A program made the translations under genes and the position numbers. A stretch of 64,000 bases of DNA from Clostridia bacterium (GTDB lineage: Bacteria; Bacillota; Clostridia; Peptostreptococcales; Anaerovoracaceae), in the NCBI GenBank assembly GCA_910575405.1, contig CAJTER010000007.1, forward strand, positions 67,545 to 131,544. The letters are read 5' to 3'. Below are positions 53,471 to 62,340 of the stretch, one piece after another; position 1 is the stretch's first letter, and every line of letters begins with the position of its first letter. The notes under the pieces were generated by a model. That model did not search any database. It was not told where the DNA came from and saw only the letters and a program-made list of their open reading frames with translations.

Positions 53471-53511
53471 GAAACCATCCGGAGTCAGCGCAGACTGCTC
53501 TGGATGGTTTC
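53471..53511 (-). terminator. Terminator of the catabolic cluster
   Basis: 14-bp arms GAAACCATCCGGAG and CTCTGGATGGTTTC with one mismatch and a 13-nt loop; on the minus strand GGTTTTTGG follows. Ends the transcript that includes the zinc dehydrogenase. Confidence 0.65.
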
Positions 53512-53562
53512 TATATTTAAGTTGGCATTACCTCATACGCTATGTGATTGTTTATGGCTGGA

Positions 53563-54699
53563 TTACTCCCACGGCTTGATGATAACCTTGCCCACATCCG
53601 GGCCGCCAGCGGTTTTCATTGCTTCCGGCACATCGTTCATACCAAAAATGTGGGTCGCCAGCTTTTCGATTGGAACAGTCGTTCTGTCCAGGAAGTTCAA
53701 GGCATCTCGGAACATGACCGGGTGGTTTGCCCAGACGCCCTTGATGTCGCAGTCCTTGTTGCAGATCATGTAGGGGTTGACCGGAATCTCTCCGCCGTCT
53801 GTAAAGTGACCGGCTTCGATTACCGTACCGCCTCTTCTGATGAAGTCCAGTGCCTGCTTGAAGGCGATGGGTGCGCCTGCGGCTTCTACCACGATGTCAG
53901 CCAGCTCTCCGCCGTTGCTTTGTTTGATGATTTCCTGGCGTTCCTCCACGCTGAGCTTGGCATCGATGCACATGTCAGCTCCGAATTCCTTTGCCATTTC
54001 CAGTTTCTTGGGAAGCATGTCGATGGCGATGATTTTTCCTGCACCCGCATGCTTTAAGGCTGCCATGATCAGAAGGCCGATGGGGCCTGCGCCGATTACA
54101 GCTACGGTTCTGCCGATACCCAGGCCGTGTCCCAGGGAATGGGCTTCGCCCTCCATGGCCCGTTCTACCACTCTCAGGGCAATGCATACCGGCTCTGCCA
54201 TTGCCGCAAGTTCTGGGGACATGCCATCCGGCACTTTGAAAATCCAGGAATCTGGCAGCGCGTAAATGTACTGGGAATAGCCGCCCAGGAAGTAGGGCGC
54301 TTCTCCCACTTTGGAATGGCCATAGCGGAAGCGGTTCTGGCACAGCAGCGGTTTGTCCGGATATTTGAGGCAGGTGGGGCATTTGCCGCAGCCCTTTGTT
54401 CCCGGCCCTAAGATGACTCTGTCTCCTACTTTTAATTCTAAGGTTTCATCTACGATGAGCATGCTCTTTTTGTAGTCTTCTCCGATTTCCTCGATGGTTC
54501 CTGCGAATTCATGTCCAGGAATGATAGGGAAATCAACCATGCCCGCGTTGCCGTTGAACATGTGCTTGTCGGTTCCGCAGATGCCGCATGCTTCTACCTT
54601 GATGATGATTCCGTTCTTTTCACATTTTGGATAAGGGAATTCCTTCATTTCCAACTGTCCTGGGCCTGCCATGACCCAGGCTTTTCCTGTTTTGCTCAT
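53563..54699 (-). CDS. Zinc-dependent medium-chain alcohol dehydrogenase
   Basis: A 378-residue MDR enzyme. Catalytic zinc ligands are in EACGICGTDKHMF (Cys38 region) and PGHEFAGTIEE; structural zinc Cys in GCGKCPTCL...LLC; NAD(P) binding GAGPIGLLIMAAL near 205. It resembles sorbitol/threonine/L-idonate-type dehydrogenases, but the insert after HEFAG is longer than usual. Last gene of the sigma-54-linked group, 61 nt after the Ldh_2 gene; AGGAGG precedes the ATG. It probably oxidises a polyol or hydroxy-acid intermediate; substrate unknown. Confidence 0.88.
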   Translation of the reverse strand: MSKTGKAWVMAGPGQLEMKEFPYPKCEKNGIIIKVEACGICGTDKHMFNGNAGMVDFPIIPGHEFAGTIEEIGEDYKKSMLIVDETLELKVGDRVILGPGTKGCGKCPTCLKYPDKPLLCQNRFRYGHSKVGEAPYFLGGYSQYIYALPDSWIFKVPDGMSPELAAMAEPVCIALRVVERAMEGEAHSLGHGLGIGRTVAVIGAGPIGLLIMAALKHAGAGKIIAIDMLPKKLEMAKEFGADMCIDAKLSVEERQEIIKQSNGGELADIVVEAAGAPIAFKQALDFIRRGGTVIEAGHFTDGGEIPVNPYMICNKDCDIKGVWANHPVMFRDALNFLDRTTVPIEKLATHIFGMNDVPEAMKTAGGPDVGKVIIKPWE

Positions 54700-54760
54700 A
54701 ATGTTCCTCCTGATTCTTCGTTCATAAGCACTTATAAAATAAGCCGCTTGTTAAAGCCGG

Positions 54761-55810
54761 TTATTCGTACTTCAGCTCTACCTTATATTTCTTCGCCAGT
54801 TCGATGAGAGGCGCAAAAGTATCGTCTTCGATTTCAAAGCCTTCCTTCAGGGATTGTGCTTCTTTCTTTAATTCGATTTCGCCCGGCATGAAGAGCTCCG
54901 CAGTGTTTTTGGCTTTCTTACCGCTTTTCATGTCGAGAATATACTGATCCATCCGTTCTTTGAAAGCCTCTGCGTCTCCGAAGGCCTTCAGATCCATGGC
55001 CATGAAGAAGTTGCCGCAGTCCTGCGGGTTTTCCAGATCATTGTAGATGGAACCCAGGTGGATTCCGGTATCGGATCCGCTCAAAACGCCGGCCAGCGTT
55101 TCCATCACAACCGCGATGCCGTAGCCCTTGGGGCCTGCCATGGGAAGCAGGAAGCCTTTGAGAGCCTGCGCCGGATCGGTAGTCGGGTTGCCCTCCGGAT
55201 CCAGGGCCCAGTTGTCGGGGATTTTCTGTCCGTTGATATTGGCGACGATGATCTTTCCCTGAGCAACCGCGCTGCAGGCGGCATCGAATACAACTGGAAG
55301 CTGCTCTTTTGCCGGGAAAGCGAAAGAAAAGGGACTGTTTCCGATGGCCTTGCTGGCGCCTCCCGGCGCTGCCATGAGGGCCGTCGTGTTGGCACAGCTG
55401 AATCCGATCATATCTTCATCTGCTGCCATCTGCGAATAATAGGCGGCAATGCCGTAGTGGTGGCTCTTGTTCATGCAGACCATGCCCACCCCGGTTTTCT
55501 TTGCCTTTTCGATTGCAAGCCGCATGGCTTTGGTAGCCGTAATCTGCCCCAGATTATATCCGCCGTCTACAACTGCGGATACGGGTGTTTCGTGAAGAAT
55601 TTTCAGCTCCGCTGCCGGCTTTACCAGGCCCATTTCCATTCTCTTGATGTAAATAGGGATTCTGCTGACGCCATGGGATTTTACGCCCCGCAGATCCGCC
55701 TTGATCAATACGTCCGCCACCAGATCTGCGTCTTCCTTCGATGTTCCGGCAGCGTGAAACAGATCCGATACAAAATTCCATATATCCTGGTGATTTACTT
55801 TAACTGTCAT
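54761..55810 (-). CDS. Ldh_2-family (malate/lactate-type) dehydrogenase
   Basis: A 349-residue NAD(P)-dependent 2-hydroxyacid dehydrogenase of the Ldh_2 family (malate, ureidoglycolate, sulfolactate, 2,3-diketogulonate and imine reductases). Marks are DLRGVKSHGVSRIPIYIKRM near 45-65, NKSHHYGIAAYYS near 115 with the catalytic His, FSCANTTALMAAPGG near 137, and GPKGYGIAVVMETLAG near 225. GAGGAGG precedes the ATG. It lies between an SDR and a zinc dehydrogenase, so several oxidation steps of one substrate are likely. Confidence 0.9.
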   Translation of the reverse strand: MTVKVNHQDIWNFVSDLFHAAGTSKEDADLVADVLIKADLRGVKSHGVSRIPIYIKRMEMGLVKPAAELKILHETPVSAVVDGGYNLGQITATKAMRLAIEKAKKTGVGMVCMNKSHHYGIAAYYSQMAADEDMIGFSCANTTALMAAPGGASKAIGNSPFSFAFPAKEQLPVVFDAACSAVAQGKIIVANINGQKIPDNWALDPEGNPTTDPAQALKGFLLPMAGPKGYGIAVVMETLAGVLSGSDTGIHLGSIYNDLENPQDCGNFFMAMDLKAFGDAEAFKERMDQYILDMKSGKKAKNTAELFMPGEIELKKEAQSLKEGFEIEDDTFAPLIELAKKYKVELKYE

Positions 55811-55822
55811 CTCTGCCTCCTC

Positions 55823-56581
55823 TTATCTTGCCAGCCATCCGCCGTCCACTGCCAGCACATAACCGTTGATATAGTTTGCTTCTTCTGTGCACAGGAAGAG
55901 GATTGGGCCTGCGATCTCCTCCGGCGTTGCCCATCTTCCGTAAGGAATTCGGTCGTTGAACTCCTTGAACCGCTTTGGATCGTCCTTGTGAGCCTTGTTC
56001 ATGGGCGTATCCACATATCCCGGCGCAACAGCATTTACATTGATGCCGTGCTTTGCCCATTCGTTGCACAGCGCCTTTGTAATTCCCGCGATACCGTGTT
56101 TGCTTGCCGCATAGGATGGAACCCGGATGCCGCCGCTGAATGCCAGCATGGAGGCCAGGCTGACGATTTTTCCGCCCGTGCCCTGTTTGATATACTGTCT
56201 TGCAACAGCCTGACTCAGCAAAAAGCAGGTGGTCAGATTGATGGTAATGGCTGCGTTCCAGTCCTCTTCTTTGTAGTCGATGGCATCGCATCTTCTCGCA
56301 ATACCCGCGTTGTTTACCAGAACATCTACTCTTCCAAAGGCTTTCACCGCGTTTTCTACAATTTGCTCGGTCAGAGCAGAATCGGTTTTCGTCAAATCTG
56401 CCTGCATATACTCCAGCTTTGTTCCGTATTTTGATTCGATTTCCTTTTTTAATTCTCCGCAGTCCGCATAATCGACGCCGAAGATGTCAAACCCTGCTTC
56501 CGCAAACTTCATGGCAACGCCTTTTCCGATACCGCCGCTTGGACCTGTGATAATTGCAACCTTTCCCTTAATTGTAAACAT
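55823..56581 (-). CDS. SDR-family oxidoreductase
   Basis: A 252-residue classical short-chain dehydrogenase. Cofactor motif TGPSGGIGKGVA (the third residue Pro is unusual), NNAGIAR near 91, Ser in SLASMLAFSGG near 141, and the active-site YAASKHG near 157. Closest in feel to KduD/FabG-like sugar-acid dehydrogenases. It lies 12 nt from the Ldh_2 gene and 35 nt after the DapA-family gene. Substrate unknown. Confidence 0.92.
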   Translation of the reverse strand: MFTIKGKVAIITGPSGGIGKGVAMKFAEAGFDIFGVDYADCGELKKEIESKYGTKLEYMQADLTKTDSALTEQIVENAVKAFGRVDVLVNNAGIARRCDAIDYKEEDWNAAITINLTTCFLLSQAVARQYIKQGTGGKIVSLASMLAFSGGIRVPSYAASKHGIAGITKALCNEWAKHGINVNAVAPGYVDTPMNKAHKDDPKRFKEFNDRIPYGRWATPEEIAGPILFLCTEEANYINGYVLAVDGGWLAR

Positions 56582-56616
56582 TTCTCTGCCCTCTTTCTCT
56601 TTGAAATTCCAATAAC

Positions 56617-57538
56617 TTATTTTTGATTCTTCAGCGCCTCATACATAGCATCCACTTTTTCCAGCTGCTCTTTGATTTTGCCTTCTTCTTGCGGCTGAAT
56701 CATATCCTGCGGCCAGAGAACTCTCTTGTCGATATGGCCTCTGAGGGAAATGGCGTATTTGGCCGCTGCCGTAGCGTTTTTCGTCATTCCCAGGATTTTT
56801 CCCGATTCTCTGACCAGCTCGTCGTACTCCCTCGTCTTGTCCACATCCTTGCTCTTTGCCGCTTCATAAGCATCGACGAACATTTCCGGAAATGCCGGAC
56901 CCAGCGCCGGAACAAAGCCGTCCGCTCCCATGAGAACACCGGACAGCGCCTGGGGAGTTGCTCCCGATAATACGCTGAAGGGAGTGTCCTTAAATTTGGC
57001 AACTACTTTCAAAAAATCCGTGTAAGCCGCCGCGCTGTCCTTGTATCCTACGATTCTCTTGTCCAGTTCCGCGATTTTGATTACCGTATCCGGCGTCAGC
57101 TTGATTCCTGTAAATGGCGGGATGTTGTAGATGAAAAGATCCACGCTCGTTTCCTTGAGGATCCTTTCAAAGTGCCTTACGGTTTCGTCCTGGGATGTAT
57201 GGCGATCATAAAAAATCGGAGTTACCGCGGCGCATGTACCGCCCATAGCTTCCACTACTTTGATGTTCTCAATCACTCGCTTTGTGCTCGTGTCCATGAC
57301 TCCCGCGATTACGGGGACTCTGCCGCCAACCTGATCCAGCGCGATCTTAATAGCGTTGTTTCGCTCTGCCTGGGTCAGCTGCATGGTTTCACCGTTGGTT
57401 CCCGCTACCAAAAAGCCGTGCAGGCCCCCCCTTGATGCAGTATTCAATTAATTCCCGGAATCCCTTTTCATCTATGTTTTCGTCCGCGTCCACCGGCGAA
57501 ACAATCGGCGGGATAATGCCATGATATTTTTTGTTCAT
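56617..57538 (-). pseudogene. DapA/NanA-family lyase, frameshifted in a G run
   Basis: An aldolase of the dihydrodipicolinate synthase/N-acetylneuraminate lyase family. The true N-terminus (MNKKYHGIIPPIVSPVDADE) starts at 57538 after GAGGAGG, but a run of seven G (minus strand, 57425-57431) throws it out of frame; six G would join it to GGLHGFLVAGTNGETMQL. The body is otherwise complete: Tyr in FIYNIPPFTG, Schiff-base Lys in RIVGYKDSAAAY. Without the first 37 residues the barrel lacks its first strand. A TTG start after the shift exists but is unlikely to give a working enzyme. A sequencing slip or reversible slippage is possible, since the operon looks intact otherwise. Confidence 0.8.
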
Positions 57539-57584
57539 TTATTTTGCCTCCTCTGTATTCTTTCTTTACTCGATTTCTATGTAG

Positions 57585-57613
57585 GATACACGCTCATCTG
57601 CTGTTTGTGTATC
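57585..57613 (-). promoter_or_regulatory. Inverted repeat in sigma-54 leader
   Basis: GATACAC (57585-57591) and GTGTATC (57607-57613) form 7-bp arms just downstream of the predicted start of transcription; could be a leader stem or operator. Confidence 0.35.
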
Positions 57614-57628
57614 TTTGCCACTATATAA

Positions 57629-57646
57629 AAGCAACAACCGTGCCAA
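57629..57646 (-). promoter_or_regulatory. Sigma-54 (RpoN/SigL) promoter
   Basis: Minus strand reads TTGGCACGGTTGTTGCTT, matching the sigma-54 consensus TTGGCACG-N4-TTGCTT at every fixed base with the required GG-N10-GC spacing. It lies 91 bp before the DapA-family start, so it should drive lyase, SDR, Ldh_2 and zinc dehydrogenase. Confidence 0.88.
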
Positions 57647-57755
57647 GGGCTGATAAAATTCTTTCAATTCTTCTATTTGTCCCTGTACCCTTGAAAATAC
57701 AGGCATTTGGCTGACAGCGGAGAAGGTTTCATTTTAAAAGCTCTGTAGCTTTCCT

Positions 57756-57807
57756 TTGCACACTATATGAAATCTTGCATTTCGCACGTCTATATTGCAT
57801 AATGCAA
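57756..57807. promoter_or_regulatory. Upstream activator sites for sigma-54 promoter
   Basis: A perfect palindrome TTGCATAATGCAA (57795-57807), a related TTGCATTTCGCA (57775-57786) 20 bp away, and a half site TTGCAC at 57756. Spacing near two helical turns and distance of about 110-160 bp from the promoter fit an enhancer-binding activator. The 289-bp gap 57539-57827 holds no ORF. Confidence 0.65.
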
Positions 57808-57827
57808 CGCATGTTCTGCATGGACTA

Positions 57828-58988
57828 TTAGCTTTTTCCTCTGCCGCGGATCAGCGTCATAAAAAGAACTGCTTCTGCCGCTGCCATGAGCCCGGTACAG
57901 AGATAGGTGACCCGGAGACTTGAGAGATCCGCAATATACCCGCCAAGCACAGGCCATATGGCTCCGCCTGCTCCCATGAATCCTAGCATGAGGCCTGCAA
58001 CTGTTCCGGATTGCCGGGGATACCGCTCAACTGCGATATTCATGACAAAGGGAGACATGGGGCCGCAGCAAAATCCAGTTCCCAGCAGGAGCACGGCCGC
58101 CAGCACCGGAGAACTGACCCAGTTCAGGGAAATCAGCAGCAGCGCCGTCACGCCGCACAGCACCGGGATGATCACATTTCGTTTTTCATAAAACATGCTG
58201 AACAGCAGTCTGGAAACGGTCATAGTCGCCCAAAATCCGGACAGCGTGATGGCCGAATAGGCGCTGTCCTGCAGGACGGTCGTGTAAAAGGCGTCCATAA
58301 AGCAGGTTGCGCCGTTTTCTACGATCATGTAAGCGGCGATGAAAAGAAGAGCTCCAATCAGCACCTTGACTTTCAGCCTCAGCTTTCCCTCTGCCTCACT
58401 CTTGCCCTCTGCCGCTGGCGCGTTGAATTTCGCGAGACAAACCGCAATGCCTCCTGCTATGGAAAACATCATACAGAGCCAAAACAAAATCCGCCAGTTA
58501 AAGCTCCACTGATTGATAGCCAGATTGACCGCCAGCGGCGCAATGACCGCTCCCAAACTCAGGCACCCCTGCATAATGGAAATATATTTTCCCGATTGCT
58601 CGCAGAACGCATCGGACAGAGCTGCCGTTATGGTTGTCTCCAGACTGCCGAAGGCAAAACCCACCAAAACGATACCTGCCAGGAGCGTTTCCATATTGGC
58701 CGAAGCAATGTTGACGGCAGAGCCACAGGCACACAGAAGGTTTGCTGCGATCAGAACCTTTTTCTTCCCCACCTTGTCCGACACGCTGCCTATGATCAAA
58801 GGCGCGACAGTCACGGCTGCAAACTGGACAGTAACAATACTTCCCATTGCCGCCTGGGACAGGTGAAATTCATTGGCCGCCTTCAGCAGTATGAACTGCA
58901 GCCCGCCGGTTTCCAGTCCCAGCAGAAAACCGATGAAATCCATGGTTCCGGCAAAAAACACATGTCTCTTTTTCTCCCTCATATCCAT
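57828..58988 (-). CDS. MFS transporter
   Basis: A 386-residue major facilitator with about 12 membrane segments. The loop 2-3 signature GSVSDKVGKKKVLI is near residue 67, and a central cytoplasmic loop rich in Glu/Lys (AAEGKSEAEGKLRLKVK) separates the halves. It resembles small sugar or organic-acid permeases. GGGAGG precedes the ATG. It stands between the aminotransferase and the sigma-54 promoter, in the same direction, so it may bring in the substrate of this cluster. Confidence 0.88.
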   Translation of the reverse strand: MDMREKKRHVFFAGTMDFIGFLLGLETGGLQFILLKAANEFHLSQAAMGSIVTVQFAAVTVAPLIIGSVSDKVGKKKVLIAANLLCACGSAVNIASANMETLLAGIVLVGFAFGSLETTITAALSDAFCEQSGKYISIMQGCLSLGAVIAPLAVNLAINQWSFNWRILFWLCMMFSIAGGIAVCLAKFNAPAAEGKSEAEGKLRLKVKVLIGALLFIAAYMIVENGATCFMDAFYTTVLQDSAYSAITLSGFWATMTVSRLLFSMFYEKRNVIIPVLCGVTALLLISLNWVSSPVLAAVLLLGTGFCCGPMSPFVMNIAVERYPRQSGTVAGLMLGFMGAGGAIWPVLGGYIADLSSLRVTYLCTGLMAAAEAVLFMTLIRGRGKS

Positions 58989-59011
58989 CTTATCTTCCTC
59001 CCTGTTTTAAT

Positions 59012-59056
59012 TGAAAACAATGCCCCGGCTTCAGAAATTCCAAATCCGGGGCATCG
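59012..59056 (-). terminator. Hairpin after aminotransferase gene
   Basis: ATGCCCCGG (59020-59028) pairs with CCGGGGCAT (59046-59054), perfect 9-bp GC-rich arms; the minus strand continues GTTTTC. Separates the aminotransferase from the MFS gene, perhaps only partly. Confidence 0.65.
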
Positions 59057-59088
59057 TTTTAAAGGAAATGTAATGAAACTTTCACAGT

Positions 59089-60462
59089 TTACTCTGCAAC
59101 ATATTTCAGGTTATTGGCTTTCATCTTCTTAAACGCTGTATCAGCAGCTTCCAGCGTCTTTTCGATGTCCTCTTTGCTGTGGGACATGCTGATATACCAT
59201 TTGCCGCCGAACATGATGAATACTCCCTGCTCCTGCAGATACTGCTGGAAGACCTTCACCATTTCCGGCTTGAAATCAGCGATATCTTCTTCCATGTAGA
59301 ACTTGCTTCTTCCACCTTCTACGCCGAATACAGTGTAGAACATTCCCGGAGCCTCCGTAATGGCCAGTGGGATATCATATCTTTGGGCGCTTTCTACCAG
59401 TCCGTCCATCAGAATTTCCTGAACTGCGTTTCGCTTGTCATAGCAGGCGAAGTTATCTTTTGCCAGAATATCCAGTGTGGTTACAGCGGCAACCTGCCCA
59501 AATGCCCAGCCTGAGTAGGTTCCCGGAACTAAAATCTTGCTTCTGATTTTATCCATGATCTCATGCTTGCCCGCTATACATGCCACAGGGAAGCCGTTGG
59601 ACAGAGCTTTTCCCAGTGTGCAGATATCCGGCGTTACGCCGAACATTTCCTGCGCGCCGCCGATTCCAACGCGAAAGCCGGTGATGACTTCGTCGATGGA
59701 CATGATAGCGCCGTATTTGTCGCACAGCTCTCTGATTTTTTCCAGGTAGCCTTCTTTTGGGTAGAGCATTTCGTTATTGGCCACAACCGCTTCAAAGTGG
59801 ACGCCCGCGATTTCATCGTGATATTTTTCAAAGGTTCGTTCCAGAGCTTCAAAGTCGTTCCAAGGCAGCATGAAGACCTCTTCTCCGGCGTAAATGGATC
59901 TCCCCAGGGTATTGTACTCATAGCCCTCCGGCAGGCCTTCGGAGCTGAAGTCGGCTGTCGGTCTGGCGTTCGGATCTTTTTGGCATCTTCCGCCCAGCAC
60001 ATTGTCATACCAGCCGCTGTAATGCTTTTCAAAACGGATGATCACCTGGCGGCCTGTCACGCCTCTCATAATACGAAAGGCGGCCTGCACGCAGTCCGAA
60101 CCGGTCATGGTGAATTTCACCTGATCACAGCAGGGGATGTATTTTCTCAATCTCTCCGCAATTTCAATATCGTAGGGGCTGAAGAGAAGATTGGAACCGA
60201 TGGCCGTTCCGTTTTTGTCCAGATACTCCTTTAATTTTTCCGTCCATTCCGGCACGCAGTAACCCAGAATATTAGGGCCAAGCGCTCCGTTATACTCGAT
60301 GTATTCGTTTCCATCCACATCGTATAGATGGCTTCCCTGAGCCCGTTCGATGAAGAGTCTGTGGTTTGTTACATCCATGGGAACTCTCAGCTGAGAATGT
60401 CCGCCCGGATACATGTCCATGAATCGTTTTGTTAAAGCTTCACTTTTTTCACTTTTAAGCAT
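59089..60462 (-). CDS. Class III aminotransferase, GSA-aminomutase-like
   Basis: A 457-residue PLP enzyme. GALGPNILGY and VKFTMTGSDCVQAAFRIMR near the start of the core, the cofactor Asp in MSIDEVITGFRVG near 240, and PLP Lys in TLGKALSNGFPVA near 270. Similarity is to glutamate-1-semialdehyde aminomutase-type proteins, but the catabolic setting argues for a beta-amino or omega-amino acid transaminase rather than haem synthesis. The ATG giving MLKSEKSEALTKRF is chosen for its AGGAGG; 14 codons of open frame upstream are not credible. Confidence 0.9.
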   Translation of the reverse strand: MLKSEKSEALTKRFMDMYPGGHSQLRVPMDVTNHRLFIERAQGSHLYDVDGNEYIEYNGALGPNILGYCVPEWTEKLKEYLDKNGTAIGSNLLFSPYDIEIAERLRKYIPCCDQVKFTMTGSDCVQAAFRIMRGVTGRQVIIRFEKHYSGWYDNVLGGRCQKDPNARPTADFSSEGLPEGYEYNTLGRSIYAGEEVFMLPWNDFEALERTFEKYHDEIAGVHFEAVVANNEMLYPKEGYLEKIRELCDKYGAIMSIDEVITGFRVGIGGAQEMFGVTPDICTLGKALSNGFPVACIAGKHEIMDKIRSKILVPGTYSGWAFGQVAAVTTLDILAKDNFACYDKRNAVQEILMDGLVESAQRYDIPLAITEAPGMFYTVFGVEGGRSKFYMEEDIADFKPEMVKVFQQYLQEQGVFIMFGGKWYISMSHSKEDIEKTLEAADTAFKKMKANNLKYVAE

Positions 60463-60521
60463 TGTCTTTTTCCTCCTGACTACTGTATTTAAAGTTTGGT
60501 TCATCCCTCTGCTATGTAAGT

Positions 60522-61628
60522 TTATACAAGCCGTTTTCCTGCCTTATACATTTTTCCTATGGCATCGGCTGTTTTCATTGCCGCTACAGCGCTGTCAACG
60601 GTTACTTCAAAAGGAAGGTGAGCGGTACCGCCGCATTCTGTCACCATCTGGGCCACCTGCCGGAAATCGTCTTCCGACATATAATCCAGCTTCAGATCCG
60701 CAAGACATACGGGAAGCCCTACTCTGGTGCAGAAGTTGTAATATTCGTCGATGGTTTCCTTTGGAGCGCCTTCCAGCACCAGGGTTGCCAGGGATGAGAA
60801 GGTTACATATTCTCCGTGGAGCATGCTCTCCTTTCTGTTCTGCAGTGTTGTAAAGCCTGCGTAGAAAGCGTGATCCGTCGTGGCTCCGTTTACTTCACAG
60901 CCAATGCCGCTGATTAAGACGTTCATCTCAATGACTTTATTCAGGTCATGGGACATTACGCCCTGCTCTAAGGCTGCCACTGCCAGTTCACCGTGATTCA
61001 TCAAAATATCGTGGATCAGATTTGAAAGGGAATAAGCCAGCTCTGTAACGCCGCCGCCCAGTTCATTGGGCTGAAATCCCCGGTAGCATACAGGAGCTGC
61101 GACGCATTTCGCCATAGCATCTCCCATTCCTGCCAGTATATATTTAACCGGCGCTTTCATGATGATCTCCGTGTCCGCGATAACCAGATCCGGATTGCTG
61201 GCATAGACCTCCTCGCAGTCCTCCGAACCATCCTCCTTGTAAATAACCGCGCATCTGGTGGTCGCTGCATCGCTGGCTGCAACAGTGGGAACGACTACTA
61301 CCCGCTTTTTCAGCCTTCCGGCTACAGCCTTAGCCGTGTCGATGACTTTTCCGCCGCCCATGCCGATAATCACATCGCCGCCTTTTTCCTCTGCGATTTT
61401 TACGATCTTTTCGATTTCTGAAATCGTGCAGGATCCATTGTGTTCCACAAAGGTAAGCTTAGAATCATCCTGAAAGCTTTTCTTGATGGTTTCCCCCAGA
61501 TCCCGGATTCTGTTTTTGCTTCCGATTACCAGAAAGGATTCGCCAAGGGGCTCCGCATACTTGGCGATGTTTTTTAATTCTCCATATCCCTGAACATACA
61601 TTCCGGGAGATGCAAATAATTGTGCCAT
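60522..61628 (-). CDS. Iron/zinc-containing dehydrogenase, GldA-like
   Basis: A 368-residue group III metal-dependent alcohol dehydrogenase like glycerol dehydrogenase. NAD site GMGGGKVIDTAKAVA near 92, metal Asp in GMGDAMAKC near 168, metal His in TDHAFYAGF near 250 and MLHGEYVTF near 268. It would oxidise or reduce a small polyol or hydroxyketone. GAGGT precedes the ATG. Placed between the aminotransferase and VOC genes in the same direction; substrate unknown. Confidence 0.92.
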   Translation of the reverse strand: MAQLFASPGMYVQGYGELKNIAKYAEPLGESFLVIGSKNRIRDLGETIKKSFQDDSKLTFVEHNGSCTISEIEKIVKIAEEKGGDVIIGMGGGKVIDTAKAVAGRLKKRVVVVPTVAASDAATTRCAVIYKEDGSEDCEEVYASNPDLVIADTEIIMKAPVKYILAGMGDAMAKCVAAPVCYRGFQPNELGGGVTELAYSLSNLIHDILMNHGELAVAALEQGVMSHDLNKVIEMNVLISGIGCEVNGATTDHAFYAGFTTLQNRKESMLHGEYVTFSSLATLVLEGAPKETIDEYYNFCTRVGLPVCLADLKLDYMSEDDFRQVAQMVTECGGTAHLPFEVTVDSAVAAMKTADAIGKMYKAGKRLV

Positions 61629-61712
61629 GTTATTACCTCACATATTTCCTCTTTGTAAGTATTCGGACAAGCTTTGCCTATGCAGGTGCAGCCTGTCCAG
61701 AAAAAAGTCCTA

Positions 61713-61764
61713 TCGTTTATGTAAATCAGTTCCTCGATTCGTTTATGTAAATCAGTTCCTCGAT
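61713..61764. repeat. 26-bp perfect tandem duplication
   Basis: Two identical 26-bp units (61713-61738 and 61739-61764) start directly at the stop codon of the VOC gene. Only two copies, no spacer, so not CRISPR-like. Confidence 0.95.
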
Positions 61765-62316
61765 TTATTGCTGCTTTTTCAGCCAAGGCGGCGGTACCAT
61801 TCTTACTGCAGTCTGTTTCTCATACGGCAACTTTCCCGGTTCCCATCTCATGATTTCGATAACCAGCCCCCATGTAGTAACGGTGTAAATCCAGTCCGCG
61901 CTGTCGATGGATCCTCCCACTTCCTTTTCAACATCACCCATGACCAGTATGTCGCTGCGGGCTCTCAGTACCTTGACGACTTCCTCAATATCCTCTGCAT
62001 AAAAGCATATATGCGCACCTCCCCGTTCACAGGGGCGAGGCGGAATCATATGTTTCTGAGAAGGATTGTCGTATTCGAGAAGCTCAATATTCGTGGTTTC
62101 TCCATGAGTTAATACGGCGCAGCGCATCGGTGTCTCAGCAGGCCTGTCCTCTCCCGGCCACACATAGCCGACATCCGCATAAGGCCCTCCCCTGAAGACC
62201 AACTCGCACCCAAAGACATTGATAAAAAGATCCAAGGCTTGATTCAGATCCGGAACTGTATACCCAACGTGATCTACTGACAATCTGCCGGGAAGCATGC
62301 CTTTTTTGTTTTCCAT
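61765..62316 (-). CDS. VOC-family (glyoxalase-like) protein
   Basis: A 183-residue vicinal-oxygen-chelate protein. Metal-ligand positions are visible as His in LSVDHVGYTVPD, Glu in NIELLEYDNP, His in GAHICFYAED and Glu in LVIEIMRWE. Members include methylmalonyl-CoA epimerase, glyoxalase I and ring-cleaving dioxygenases; in an anaerobe an isomerase or epimerase role is more likely. It follows the permease by 24 nt and precedes the GldA-like gene. Confidence 0.85.
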   Translation of the reverse strand: MENKKGMLPGRLSVDHVGYTVPDLNQALDLFINVFGCELVFRGGPYADVGYVWPGEDRPAETPMRCAVLTHGETTNIELLEYDNPSQKHMIPPRPCERGGAHICFYAEDIEEVVKVLRARSDILVMGDVEKEVGGSIDSADWIYTVTTWGLVIEIMRWEPGKLPYEKQTAVRMVPPPWLKKQQ

Positions 62317-62340
62317 AATAAAACTCCCTATCTTTCTCTC

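Noticed and set aside
55058..56434. 458-codon plus-strand ORF
   Set aside because: Antisense to Ldh_2 and SDR genes whose motifs are complete; long only because of codon usage on the real strand.
58011..59132. 373-codon plus-strand ORF
   Set aside because: Antisense to the MFS gene, composition not protein-like, crosses the terminator.
61713..61764. Possible CRISPR repeat
   Set aside because: Two abutting copies without spacers; a plain tandem duplication.
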